NCBI RefSeq assembly: GCF_014839805.1
Contig: NC_051138.1
Coordinates: 15,900,020-15,964,019 of the forward strand
From: Manduca sexta
Lineage: Eukaryota > Arthropoda > Insecta > Lepidoptera > Sphingidae
Length of the DNA: 64,000 bases
Reading direction: 5' to 3'
Shown: one piece after another, positions 14,801 through 24,400 of the stretch
Numbering within the stretch: the first letter of the stretch is position 1
Layout of the letters: every line of letters begins with the position of its first letter
Position numbers and translations under genes: made by a program
The notes under the pieces: generated by a model
Told to the model about the DNA's origin: nothing
The model's database searches: none
What the model saw: the letters and a program-made list of their open reading frames with translations, nothing else

Positions 14801-17125
14801 GGATAAAACGTAATCGACCGCAAACTAGTTAGCTTTGAACCACAAATTGCCTGAAGCAAGATCAGTCAGCCACAACCTAAGCATTGGACCACACCTTTCA
14901 CCACAAACCGTAAACTCAACCCCACGGTACTTCACTCTAAGCCAGCCTCCCAGTCCCAACACTCACTTGTAGACCTTGCCGTACTTCTCGATGGCGCGGA
15001 CCCACAAACACAGCGACTTGGCGGCGAGTGAGACGGTGCCCACGATCTCCGGGTCGAAGTCCGGCTTGGCGGTGTACGTGCCGATCTTCTTTAGCGTCTT
15101 GTCCGAAATGTTGTCCTTGTCGAACTCACGGAGCCGGTCCAGGAAGTACTGGTCGCCGAGCTGACGCTTCGCCTCCGCCCATGTCGGCTCTTTCTGTCAT
15201 AGTAGTGAGTCGATTACGTGAAGAGAAGCAAAGTGAAGGATAATTGCTGAAGTTATAATTTTACTATGTATTCAAACTAAAATAAAAGGGAATTATTAGG
15301 GCTGTCATAATAAATACCCCAATAAAAGATAAAATTACCAATTAAAAACTATTCTGATTATCGGCAGAAATATTAAGACCCTCGCATCCATGACGAGTAA
15401 AGAATGTTGAAAAGCGTTTTGTTACTTGCCTGTAATAAGATAAGTACTGCTTCCAGCACCATCTCGACCTTCTGCGGTGGCTTCGCGTAGGACTTCACTT
15501 CAGTGATGTCCTTCTTGTTCAGAGCGTCTAATGCCTGTTACCCAATAATCTAATGACAGTTTAGTTCTCTTTATGTGGATCTCTAGATTCGCATGCCCCT
15601 GGCTTTGTTAAAATTCATATAAAGATATCATCAGGTTAACCAATAACAGTCGTTTTCAATATACTATCCCAATAATAATAATAATAATATCAGCCCTGTA
15701 TTATATACTTGCCCTGCTGAGCACGGGCCTCCTCTACTACTGAGAGGGATTAGGCCTTAGTCCACCGCGCTGGCCTAGTGCGGATTGGTAGACTTCACAC
15801 ACCTTCGAAATTCCTATAGAGAACTTCTCAGGTGTGCAGGTTTCCTCACGATGTTTTCCTTCACCGTTAAAGCGAACGATAAATTCACAAAGAATACACA
15901 CATGATTTTTTAGAAAAGTCAGAGGTGTGTGCCCTTGGGATTTGAACCTGCGGACATTCGTCTCGGCAGTCCGTTCCACACCCAACTAGGCTATCGCCGC
16001 TTTAATTTAATTTAAATAATAATAATTTAAATACTATCCCAATGTCGCCCTTTAATTTGATTCTAAGAATTAACCAATGAAAATAATTCATACATAAGCA
16101 TGTTGGAAAAATCTTTGTTCTGATTGGTCCATTTTGAGATAGATAGCAAAAGCGATCGGGATTGTTTATGGCAAATGGCGGCAATTCGTTTTCCTGTAGC
16201 AATAAACAACTCTTTGGTACCTTGACGGCCTCGTCGAGGGCGGGCATGGCGCTGGCGAGGTCGCGCAGCGGCGTCGGCGAGCTTCTTGCACTGCACCTCC
16301 TCCTCCTGCGTCTTCTTGCTGCGCGCCGCCGCTGCGCTGCTGCTCGTCCGCGTTGCGCTGCTGCACGTTGATCACGCCCATGTACTCGATGCACTGCTCC
16401 GTGTACTCCGCCACTTGTACCTACGCAATTGACTAATGAACTCAATCTATCTATATCTATACTGATAGACAAAATTGAAGAGTTTATTTGTTTTGTTTGA
16501 ACACACTATATTTAAGAAAGTACTAGTTCGAATTGAGAAATTCATTTAGTGTTGAATAGACCATTTATCGAGGAAGACTATATTTATATGGAGACAGTTT
16601 GAGACCCTGGAAAGGCTATAGGCTACTTCTTATCCTGGGAAAATATATAGACAGAATATTATCCCAGAAAATTCTTCAAAGCGGCAGAGCCATGAACAAA
16701 AGCTAATTTGAAATTAGCTAGTCATCCACTATTATATGTTTTGTTTACAACGTCAAGACCTTCATTGTTATAATCAATGGTAACACCAACCAGAGCTTTA
16801 AATTACAAAGCACTGCACTGTCTCATAATGAGTTGCAATTACAATAGATATAACTTCCTCTAAACAGAAACACCATAGCATTTGCACAATCCAGCGGCAG
16901 CGAATACAACTATTATGAATGCCTGACCAGGATATCAACATCTGACTGAAAGTTCAAAATGACTCCCGAATTTAAAACAAACTATTATCAATTAGAAGCA
17001 TCACCTGCGCCACCGCGAGCTCCTCAGACATCTGCCCCACCAGTTTGGTGGTCTCCTCCACCTTCCCCAGGCCGTTCCTCAACTTATTCGCTTGCGCCAC
17101 CTCGTGCCGTTTCATTTTCAACATT
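3281..17125 (-). CDS. Dnah2: Axonemal dynein heavy chain, DNAH2 type, 3' part (c1 copy, 25 exons)
   Basis: Heavy chain of an inner-arm axonemal dynein, an AAA+ motor that slides microtubules in cilia and sperm tails. I assembled 25 exons by splice sites and phase; they read from the stalk coiled coil through the microtubule-binding domain, AAA5 and AAA6 into the C-terminal domain. The clade call rests on recalled human DNAH2: matching stretches include WDNVTELDKLPGFHGVI, LGPRYVEPPVLDIK, LSPGVDP, SLGQGQAP and INYGGHITDDWD. Every exon but one has a length that keeps the frame; exon 2 (16221-16420) does not. Exons encoding the tail, linker and AAA1-AAA4 would lie beyond 17125, and the last two coding exons would lie left of position 1. 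Exons 14-25 recur inverted at 18416-28495. The family is certain; the DNAH2 clade is likely. Confidence 0.9.
3656..4008 (+). mobile_element. hAT-like non-autonomous element
   Basis: Starts CAGAGGTTC, a typical hAT terminus, and is flanked by 8-bp near-duplicates (GTTTATAG at 3648-3655, GTTTAGAG at 4009-4016). It has no coding capacity. The allelic copy is at 27758-28114. It lies between dynein exons 24 and 25 and ends close to the GC donor of exon 24. Confidence 0.75.
5376..5679 (+). mobile_element. Second hAT-like element of the same family
   Basis: Starts CAGAGGTACCCGAAC and shares with 3656-4008 the CCCCTATCAATA block and the terminal GGACCACTTCGG. It fills most of the intron between dynein exons 21 and 22. 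The flanking 8-mers (ATCTAAAG, ATTTAGAA) are only loosely alike, so the insertion is old. Confidence 0.65.
6021..6135 (+). mobile_element. tRNA-derived SINE head
   Basis: Holds an A-box-like stretch (TGGCGTAGTTG) and a B-box-like stretch (GGTTTGAATTCC) at tRNA spacing, preceded by GCCTCTG. It is not a functional tRNA: the arms do not fold into a complete cloverleaf with an acceptor stem. The c2 counterpart is on the opposite strand at about 23619-23736. Confidence 0.7.
6640..6884 (+). mobile_element. Dispersed Lepidoptera-type repeat, 3' end
   Basis: Ends with CGGTCCAGCCGTTCACGCG, then GGACTCATTTTTATATATAT, a tail shared by many lepidopteran transposon fragments. The c2 arm has it inverted at about 22805-23030. 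I could not name the family. It lies in the large intron between dynein exons 19 and 20. Confidence 0.5.
7722..7929 (+). mobile_element. Helitron 3' relic
   Basis: Resembles the last 200 bp of the 1291-2568 element (GAGACCCTGGGAAG-like and GGGAAAATATATAGC blocks) and ends in GCAAAAGCTAG. The 5' end is missing. The inverted c2 counterpart starts with CTAG at 21102. Confidence 0.65.
7945..8126 (-). mobile_element. SINE 3' body fragment
   Basis: Shares CCGTCCCATGATGTGATAG and CACCTTTTATCCCC-type blocks with the full SINE at 21321-21601, in the same minus orientation, but lacks the tRNA-like head. The c2 arm holds the counterpart at about 20900-21085. Confidence 0.6.
9206..11979 (-). CDS. Dnah2: Dynein linker-coil and AAA6 exons 11-17 (c1 copy)
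   Basis: Exons are 11809-11979, 11459-11658, 10941-11104, 10480-10626, 10037-10182, 9587-9747 and 9206-9410; all phases fit. Exon 11 is a short charged coil (SQETEREIDTARQ). Exons 12-17 carry the AAA6 core: VRASVLFFALNDLSRIDPMY, FHTYAVYKNTCRALFERHKL, GGVVLDRSEQPDNP, LSPGVDPTASLIQLA, SLGQGQAPTAAR, GGWVFLANCHLACEWL and FRLWLTSMPDDKFP. The inverted c2 copy begins opposite position 10864, inside intron 13, so exons 14 onward are duplicated and exons 11-13 are not. Confidence 0.9.
12304..14327 (-). CDS. Dnah2: Dynein AAA5 exons 6-10
   Basis: Exons are 14173-14327, 13654-13753, 13243-13367, 12778-13000 and 12304-12479, each with GT-AG borders and consistent phases. The order of blocks is that of AAA5 in axonemal dyneins: LPGDCLIATGFVAYLGPF, then MKNFLLDDATLRDWNYMGLP, then NGIIVVRATRWPLAVDPQGQ, then GKPIIVQNVGEVLDP, then FKMYLTTKLGNPVYTPE and MVNFAVKEQGLTSQLLGIVV. 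AAA5 is one of the non-hydrolysing AAA modules that link the stalk base to the ring. These exons exist only once in the window because the inverted copy starts downstream of them. Confidence 0.9.
14534..17125 (-). CDS. Dnah2: Dynein stalk exons 1-5: coiled coil 1, microtubule-binding domain, coiled coil 2
   Basis: Exons are 17005-17125, 16221-16420, 15430-15534, 14967-15193 and 14534-14763. Exons 1-2 form the ascending coiled coil (NGLGKVEETTKLVGQMSEEL, then VAEYTEQC). Exons 3-4 form the microtubule-binding domain (NKKDITEVKSYAKPPQKVEM, EPTWAEAKRQLGD, DNISDKTLKKIG, SLAAKSLCLWVRAI). Exon 5 is the heptad-rich descending coil (KERLEEALESLRMKQ to ERAEALISGLSG). Exon 2 is out of frame: NADEQQ, KKTQEEEVQCKKLADAA and DLASAMPALDEAVK lie in three different frames, and its 200 nt do not fit the flanking phases. 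It is GC-rich, so base-calling error is likely. Exon 3 ends in a non-canonical GC donor (CAG|GCAAGT). Confidence 0.88.
15708..16003 (-). mobile_element. tRNA-derived SINE, second family
   Basis: On the minus strand it starts with GCGGCGATAGCCTAGTTGG (A-box like), then GGTTCAAATCCCAAGGG (B box), and ends near CACGGGCCTCCTC. The same family is at 23318-23612 and 44035-44263, always on the minus strand. It sits in the intron between dynein exons 2 and 3. Confidence 0.8.
16450..16708 (+). mobile_element. Decayed Helitron relic
   Basis: Diverged copy of the 1291-2568 family: ACAAAATTGAAGAGTTTATT near the start, CATTTATCGAGGAAG, GAGACAGTTTGAGACCCTGG, GGGAAAATATATAG, and an end at GAACAAAAGCTAA. 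It lies in the intron between dynein exons 1 and 2. Confidence 0.6.
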
Positions 17126-17678
17126 CTGTCATAAATTTCATGTCCAACATAAATAATAATATTATACCGATAGTCATGCATCTGGTCAAAAAGATCATGA
17201 TTTGTGGGAAGATATTCTCTCACAGTCCGGTAAGAGCATGTGGTCACAATGTGAGATAGTCTTTCACCCATCACATCCTCAATTTCCCAAAACGCATACA
17301 AGTTACGGAACACTAAACCAAACCAACTTTACTGTGAATAACAAAAAATGAAATCGTCTTCAAAAACCACTCAAACCCAAAAAATAATTTCACATAACCA
17401 TCATCTTTTATCGAGCGACTCAGTATTAATTCAGTTCAATATAGGTTCCTAAACTCAATCGAGTTATTTAGTACTATCATGCCATTAACTCACTATCGCA
17501 TTTGAGTCGGAACTTGATTAGGCGGTGACGTATATTGGTCGTGTTTGACGACATCATGGTACGAAATAGCGAACCAGTTCAGTTTAGGTCTCGTGGGTCC
17601 TCTCTTGGCTTGCCGGCAAGCCCGACAATACATGACATTACGTGTGTCACGGAAAAACAACCTTATTATGTAGTATAT

Positions 17679-18178
17679 NNNNNNNNNNNNNNNNNNNNNN
17701 NNNNNNNNNNNNNNNNNNNNNNNNNNNNNNNNNNNNNNNNNNNNNNNNNNNNNNNNNNNNNNNNNNNNNNNNNNNNNNNNNNNNNNNNNNNNNNNNNNNN
17801 NNNNNNNNNNNNNNNNNNNNNNNNNNNNNNNNNNNNNNNNNNNNNNNNNNNNNNNNNNNNNNNNNNNNNNNNNNNNNNNNNNNNNNNNNNNNNNNNNNNN
17901 NNNNNNNNNNNNNNNNNNNNNNNNNNNNNNNNNNNNNNNNNNNNNNNNNNNNNNNNNNNNNNNNNNNNNNNNNNNNNNNNNNNNNNNNNNNNNNNNNNNN
18001 NNNNNNNNNNNNNNNNNNNNNNNNNNNNNNNNNNNNNNNNNNNNNNNNNNNNNNNNNNNNNNNNNNNNNNNNNNNNNNNNNNNNNNNNNNNNNNNNNNNN
18101 NNNNNNNNNNNNNNNNNNNNNNNNNNNNNNNNNNNNNNNNNNNNNNNNNNNNNNNNNNNNNNNNNNNNNNNNNNNNNN
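17679..18178. other. Assembly gap, 500 N, between c1 and c2
   Basis: Exactly 500 N, a placeholder and not a measured distance. It separates c1, which ends upstream of dynein exon 1, from c2, which starts inside dynein intron 13 in the opposite orientation. The 550 bases before it (17126-17678) are dynein intron with no recognisable feature. Confidence 0.99.
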
Positions 18179-18415
18179 GATATGTTGACAAAATTAAGGA
18201 AAAGAAGAGTGTAGAAGAGCGAGGGGAGGTTGCTTCATACTTTTCTGTGAGTATTTATTACTTTTGTGAATTTGGGTTAGATGTAGAGGAAATTTGGTAT
18301 TCTACAGCACCACGATGATATAAAAAACAGAATGAAAAAAAATATGAATATCTTTATTCTTTAAGTGTATTGTATTTGTAATGACACATCCAGGCTATAA
18401 TCGTTTTGCCTCCAG

Positions 18416-21400
18416 ACTGGATGCCGGACGAGTGTTGGGACAACGTGACGGAGCTGGACAAGCTGCCCGGCTTCCACGGCGTCATCGACGCGTTCGAGGT
18501 GTTCAGCAAGGAGTGGCGCGAGTGGTACCTCAACCCTGAGCCTGAGCTGCAGCCGCTCATTGGTACGTACGCTTACATTCTTGCTGCCTCTTATATTTCC
18601 GTAATATAAATAGGACTGGTGTATTTATGGTGTCACATGACAGTTGGTGATCAAGCTGTTAATTTATCAGTGTTAACTTCTAGAAGAACGCTGATTGTTT
18701 AATGGATGTTTCAGGAACGCAAAGAGACATTTCGGGCTAAAAGGTCCATGTCAACGATTACATTGATGGTGAATGTTTGGGACAGCACCCATTTGTTGAA
18801 TGACCCGCAGTTTGGCATCACTTGACATAATCATGAAACGTTGGTAATGTGCATACCAGGTGATTGGAACGACATCTGCAACGACTTCCAGCGCATCCTG
18901 TTCGTTCGGTCGCTGCGCGTGGACCGCGTGTCCGCCTGCATCACCACCTTCATTATCAACGTCCTCGGCCCGCGGTACGTGGAGCCGCCCGTGCTCGACA
19001 TCAAGGTATACCACGTGGTTTGCTGAGGATCAAATCCACCACCATAGTAACTATTTCATAGTCATTCACCTCTATGATATGATATTCTATAGAATAGACT
19101 ATTCCAAATGTCTGCACTATTTGTGTAAATTTAACCAGACCAAAACGCCGCGAATGCAGTGTCCGTGGAAGCATCGCGCAAACACGCGTATTCGCGGCAC
19201 ATGCGTTGAATTTGGACGCATCCTAAACCTAGCACGTTCGTATGCTTTGGGGTACTTAGTGAGATGAGAGTATGTCGGTCCTTATTGTTGTAGGCTGCTT
19301 GGGAAGAGTCCTCTTGGAAGACGTCTCTTCTTTTCGTGCTATCGCCTGGGGTCGACCCCACTGCGTCTCTCATTCAGCTGGCCGTCGACGTGAAGATGTT
19401 TGATAAGTTCCAGTCGCTCAGTCTTGGGCAAGGACAAGCGCCTACGGCGGCTAGGTAAATTGTCTTATTTGGAACAGTAGCTTTTACAAATTTGGGCCTA
19501 ATAGACTTCGGTAAAATTTTCAATTTCACCTTCCAAATAATGTATGACATAAGAAATAGAAAGCTGTGGAATGCTAGGGTTTGACCTTGAATAGTTGCGT
19601 TGTCCAATTGTTGGAAATTTTTGTCCAGGATGCTAGCCCACGGTATGAAGGAAGGTGGTTGGGTGTTCCTGGCCAACTGCCACCTGGCGTGTGAGTGGCT
19701 CGGGTCGCTGCGAGGACTGGATAATCCTAAGATCCATCCGCGGTTCCGGCTCTGGCTTACCTCCATGCCGGATGATAAATTTCCTCTCAACATACTGCAG
19801 AGGAGTATCAAGATGACCACGGAACCGCCGCAGGTTTGTATAGCGATTGTCTCACGCATATCCTGGAAACGTAGGAGCGGTTTTGATGATTCCTTTTTAT
19901 GTCCATTTTTGTGAGAGAAGACCCTGGCAGTTTGCCAGTAGCTGAAAAAACGAGGTTAATTTAGTTTTAATCGCTTTTAGTATATGTATATTAATTACTA
20001 TATAGCTGCTGTTGCAATGGACTAGCCCGCATCTTCTACTACATGCTTGAATTGTTTAGATAAATTTAATTTTGTTAGCCAGTAAATCATCGGGCTCTTG
20101 ATCCAGGAAAAACCCCTCCAGCAATAGTCCTAAAGCTGAATTGTTACCTTTACCCAGGGTCTGAAAGGTAATATGGTGCGCATATTCGCGAACATAAACG
20201 AGGACAAGTTCGACGAGGCGACGCCCAAGTATCGCCGGCTGCTGTTCTGCGTGTCGTTCTTCCACTGCACGCTCATCGCCAGGAAGCGATTCCGACAGCT
20301 CGGCTACAACGCCGTGTATAGCTTCAACGATGCTGATTTTGACGTGAGGCTTTCTTTATTTACCGTTTCTTTCATCTGGTATAGAATATTGTTCTTTAAA
20401 TTATCTGATAGTTTCCAGAATTGTGTCGGTCAGTTGTAGTGGATATATCTCATTAATAACTGAAAGCGAATCGTGAAACCTATCCGATATAGCTGTTGTC
20501 CATTTTTTATTTTTGTAAAAGATATTGAACTCAAATTAAAGAGTTCAGTAGTATCAATATCTATAAAAAGTACAGACCTGCTCTAACAGCATGGAGTGTA
20601 TACTCAACGAAGTTATGTCTAGATGTGTTTCTGACTAATGCAATAACTATGTGTACGTAAGCATAAATGTCAATTTCTTTTCACCTCAGGTATCAGACAA
20701 CCTCCTAGCGAACTATCTGGAAGAGTACGAGGAGGTCCCGTGGGACGCGCTGCGGTACCTGTTCGCGATCATCAACTACGGCGGCCACATCACCGACGAC
20801 TGGGACAAGCGCGTGCTCATCGCGTACATCAACCAGTTCTTCTGCGAGGAGGCGCTCGACACACCCTTCTATAGGTACCAGTTTTGTTACTGGTGGTGGA
20901 TCATATTATGTGCCTGATATGGCGATAGGTGCGTCCTCTATCACATCATGGGACGGAATACACACGGCAGAAATTGGTGCGCCAGTTGCGCCTCTGTTTA
21001 CTCCTTGGGGATAAAAGGTGAGAGTGTGTTTCATGTTTTGCTTGGAGTACAGCCGGTTAACTACACCTGGTACGTTCAAATTACTCATCTAATATATACA
21101 GCTAGCTTTTGCTCGCGATTTCGCCCGCGTGAAGGAATTTTCCGGGATAGATGTCCTGCTATATATTTTCCCAGGATAGAAAGCTTATAACCTTCCCAGG
21201 GTCTTAAACTATCTCCATATCAAATTTCTTAAAAATACGTTCAGTACATTTTGAGAAAATCGATAACATACAGACAGACAGAAAAGAGGATTTTGTTTTA
21301 TAATGCGTATAGATTAGACACATAAACATACATACATAACATCACGCATTTTATCCCCGAAGGGGTATGCAGAGGCGCAACTAGGGCACCCACTTTTCGC

Positions 21401-24400
21401 CAAGTATGTTCCGTCCCATGATGTGATAGGGGGCGGGCCTATCGCCATATCGGGCACAAATTCCAGACTCCAGGCTGATACTGAGCAGAAAAACCCAAAT
21501 ATCACTTTGCCCGACCCGGGATTCGAACCCAGGACCTCAGAGCGCCATTGTACCGGACGTGCAATACAACTACGCCACCGAGGCAGTCAGATTTCAGGCA
21601 GTAGATTAGACATAGAATGTGAAAAAATATATTATAATTGAAGGGACAACAAAGAAGGCATTCCTATGTAGTACACGGCCGGTCATGATCACGTGACCCT
21701 GTGGGAAGGCTGCAGGGATGCAAATATTGACGAGCGCAATGTCTATACTTCACGTGGGTTCGACTGACGTCGTGACGAGTCAACAGAATGACTCGGGAAC
21801 GGAGCGTTTATTAGCCTCAACTCCTACCTTTGTGGATATTTGTGAAACAGTTTACCGTTTTACGTATTCCGCGCTGTTTCATACTTTGAGCGTGAAGATG
21901 CTGTTATGTAGTTAGTAAAAAAAAAAATATGTCGTCGAGGGACCGGATAGTCATTTTATTTCCTTCTTTTTATTTGGTTCATAAAACCTGTTGTACACGG
22001 TTACAGGGTTCAAGACAAAAAATATTACATTACGTTCATTGACAAACACAACATGCATTTAATCTAAATTTCGGCTTAACTATATTAAATATCAAGAATA
22101 TAATATAAACAATAGGGGACCGGCCTAAGCTTGATTTTGTACATTATTCTATATGTAATGGTTAATAATACGAAAATGAAGCACTCCTACGAAAACTGTA
22201 TAAAAATTGGTTAATAAATGAGCGAGTAATTGATATTTAAAATATTGTAATGTGCAGAAGTGGGCGCGATGTGGGGATATCGCTTCATCTCTTTTTTTCG
22301 CACGCGTCGTAATTCCCGATGACGTCACATGTGGGTATTGTGTCTCTTTTCTGTTTCTTGTTAATTACCCCTTCCGCCGAAATTCAAAGACTTGTAACTT
22401 GTTGATTTTTTACCGGATTTTAACAATTCCTTCTGTGTTATAATTTATATTATGTAAATATTTGATAATAGTAAAAAACAAAAATGAGTCCCGTGCCCTA
22501 TTAGGGTAACAAAGTGACAGTGTGAAATAATACTGAAAAAGAAAGACTAGACAAAAATAAACGTTTATTATAATGCTATAAGGCTAACAAATTTTTTATA
22601 AGGACTTAATTAAAAATAGTATTTTCAACAAACATGAGAATGTTATCTACAGCCTTTCAGGGTGGGTTGGTGTGATGGGGGCAGTAAGCTAATGTGATGG
22701 GCAATGTCCTTAACCGTCGTAGCTATAAAAACCTTTTTTGAGAGACTTACAAATGCTTTTTTTTTCCACATCTTGTCCCCAGAAACGATAAACAGTCTCT
22801 TATTTATCAATCTATATATATAAAAATGAGTCCTTATTTCCCTTGGTCACGCCATCACGCGTGAACGGCTGGACCGATTCCACTATTTTTTTTTTGTTGT
22901 TTTTGTTATTATCAAGAGAAGGCTCTTATGAAAAAAATAATTAAGGAAGTTGAGCGGAACGTTAGAAAATTTAAGAAAAGTTAATTTCAGCGATTGACAG
23001 AATGCGCGCTGCAAATTCATAGTTAAGACATTCATAGGAAATACATCAAGACACTTGAATAAAAGAAAACAATAAAAATGATAAATAACAAAAACAGTTA
23101 GTTTTAAACTATATTATAGCTTGAATGGTGAAGTGTATATGCGTGATGGCAGGCTGTCGTCGCTGCCCGCGTACCACATCCCGCGGGACGGCAGCCTGGA
23201 GTCGTACCGCGACTTCCTGGACGTGCTGCCGGCGGCCGAGCGCGCCGAGTCCGTGGGGCAGCACGCCTCCGCCGACGTCGCCACGCTGGCGCAGGTACCG
23301 CCGCCACCGCCACTGTATTATATACTTGCCCACTGCTGAACACGGGCCTGTTCTACTACTGAGAGGGATTAGGCCTTAGTCCACCACGCTGGCCTAGTGC
23401 GGATTGGTAGACTTCACACACCTTCGAAATTCCTATAGAGAACTTCTCAGATATGCAGGTTTCCTCACGATGTTTTTCCTTCACCGTTAAAGCGAACGAT
23501 AAATTCACAAAGAATACACACATGATTTTAGAAGTCAGAGGTGCCCTTGGGATTTGAACCTGCGGACATTCGTCTTGGCAGTCCGTTCCACGACTAACTA
23601 GGCTATCACCGCTTATTAAGATGGAAAAACCCAGTCACAATTATAATTTTTAGCCCGATCCGGAATTCAAACCGACGATCTCAGTGCGGTAGTCGTACTC
23701 ATACCGCATTACAACTACGCCACAGAGGCATTGGCAATATAAAACTAGCTTACAATACTGCGTACTTGTTTAACAAGTGCGTACGCACTTTTAGCACGTA
23801 TTGATGTTCTCGCTTCTTCGTGACCTCATACAAATTTCATATTTATTCAAATTAATTTGCGGTATGTTACAGTTATAATTTAAATCAACATTGTACACTA
23901 AAAACGTCGAATAATAATGTTGTCAGGATGCAATCATAATGACGTCCACACTGTTTGCGCTCGCGTCGACCGGCGGTGGCGGCGGAGGTGGCGGAGAAGA
24001 TCAGAAGGCTAGTTTATAAATGTTTAATCTAGAATACTAATGTACTTGAAACGTAATGATTCTTCTAAATCATTGATTCCCGAAGTGGTCCAGGAGGACC
24101 CCAAGGTGTCCACGAGAGACTTAACGGGGATCTACGTTGGCATGACCAAGAAATGGGGGTCCACAAGCCGTAAGCGGGGGTCCACGAAAATTTATCTGGT
24201 TTCATAATAAATTATTAAAATGTTGGCTTGATTTCAACTACCAATGTAGGTGGATATTATTGATAGGGGTCGTAAGAGGGCGGTAGTTGTAATGCACTTT
24301 CTCTGAGGAAATACAAAAAAATGTACCGAAACCAGTAAAATTTTTAATAGGCCTATGAGTAAAAAAAGTTTGAAAACCTCTGCTTTAGATAATACTACTT

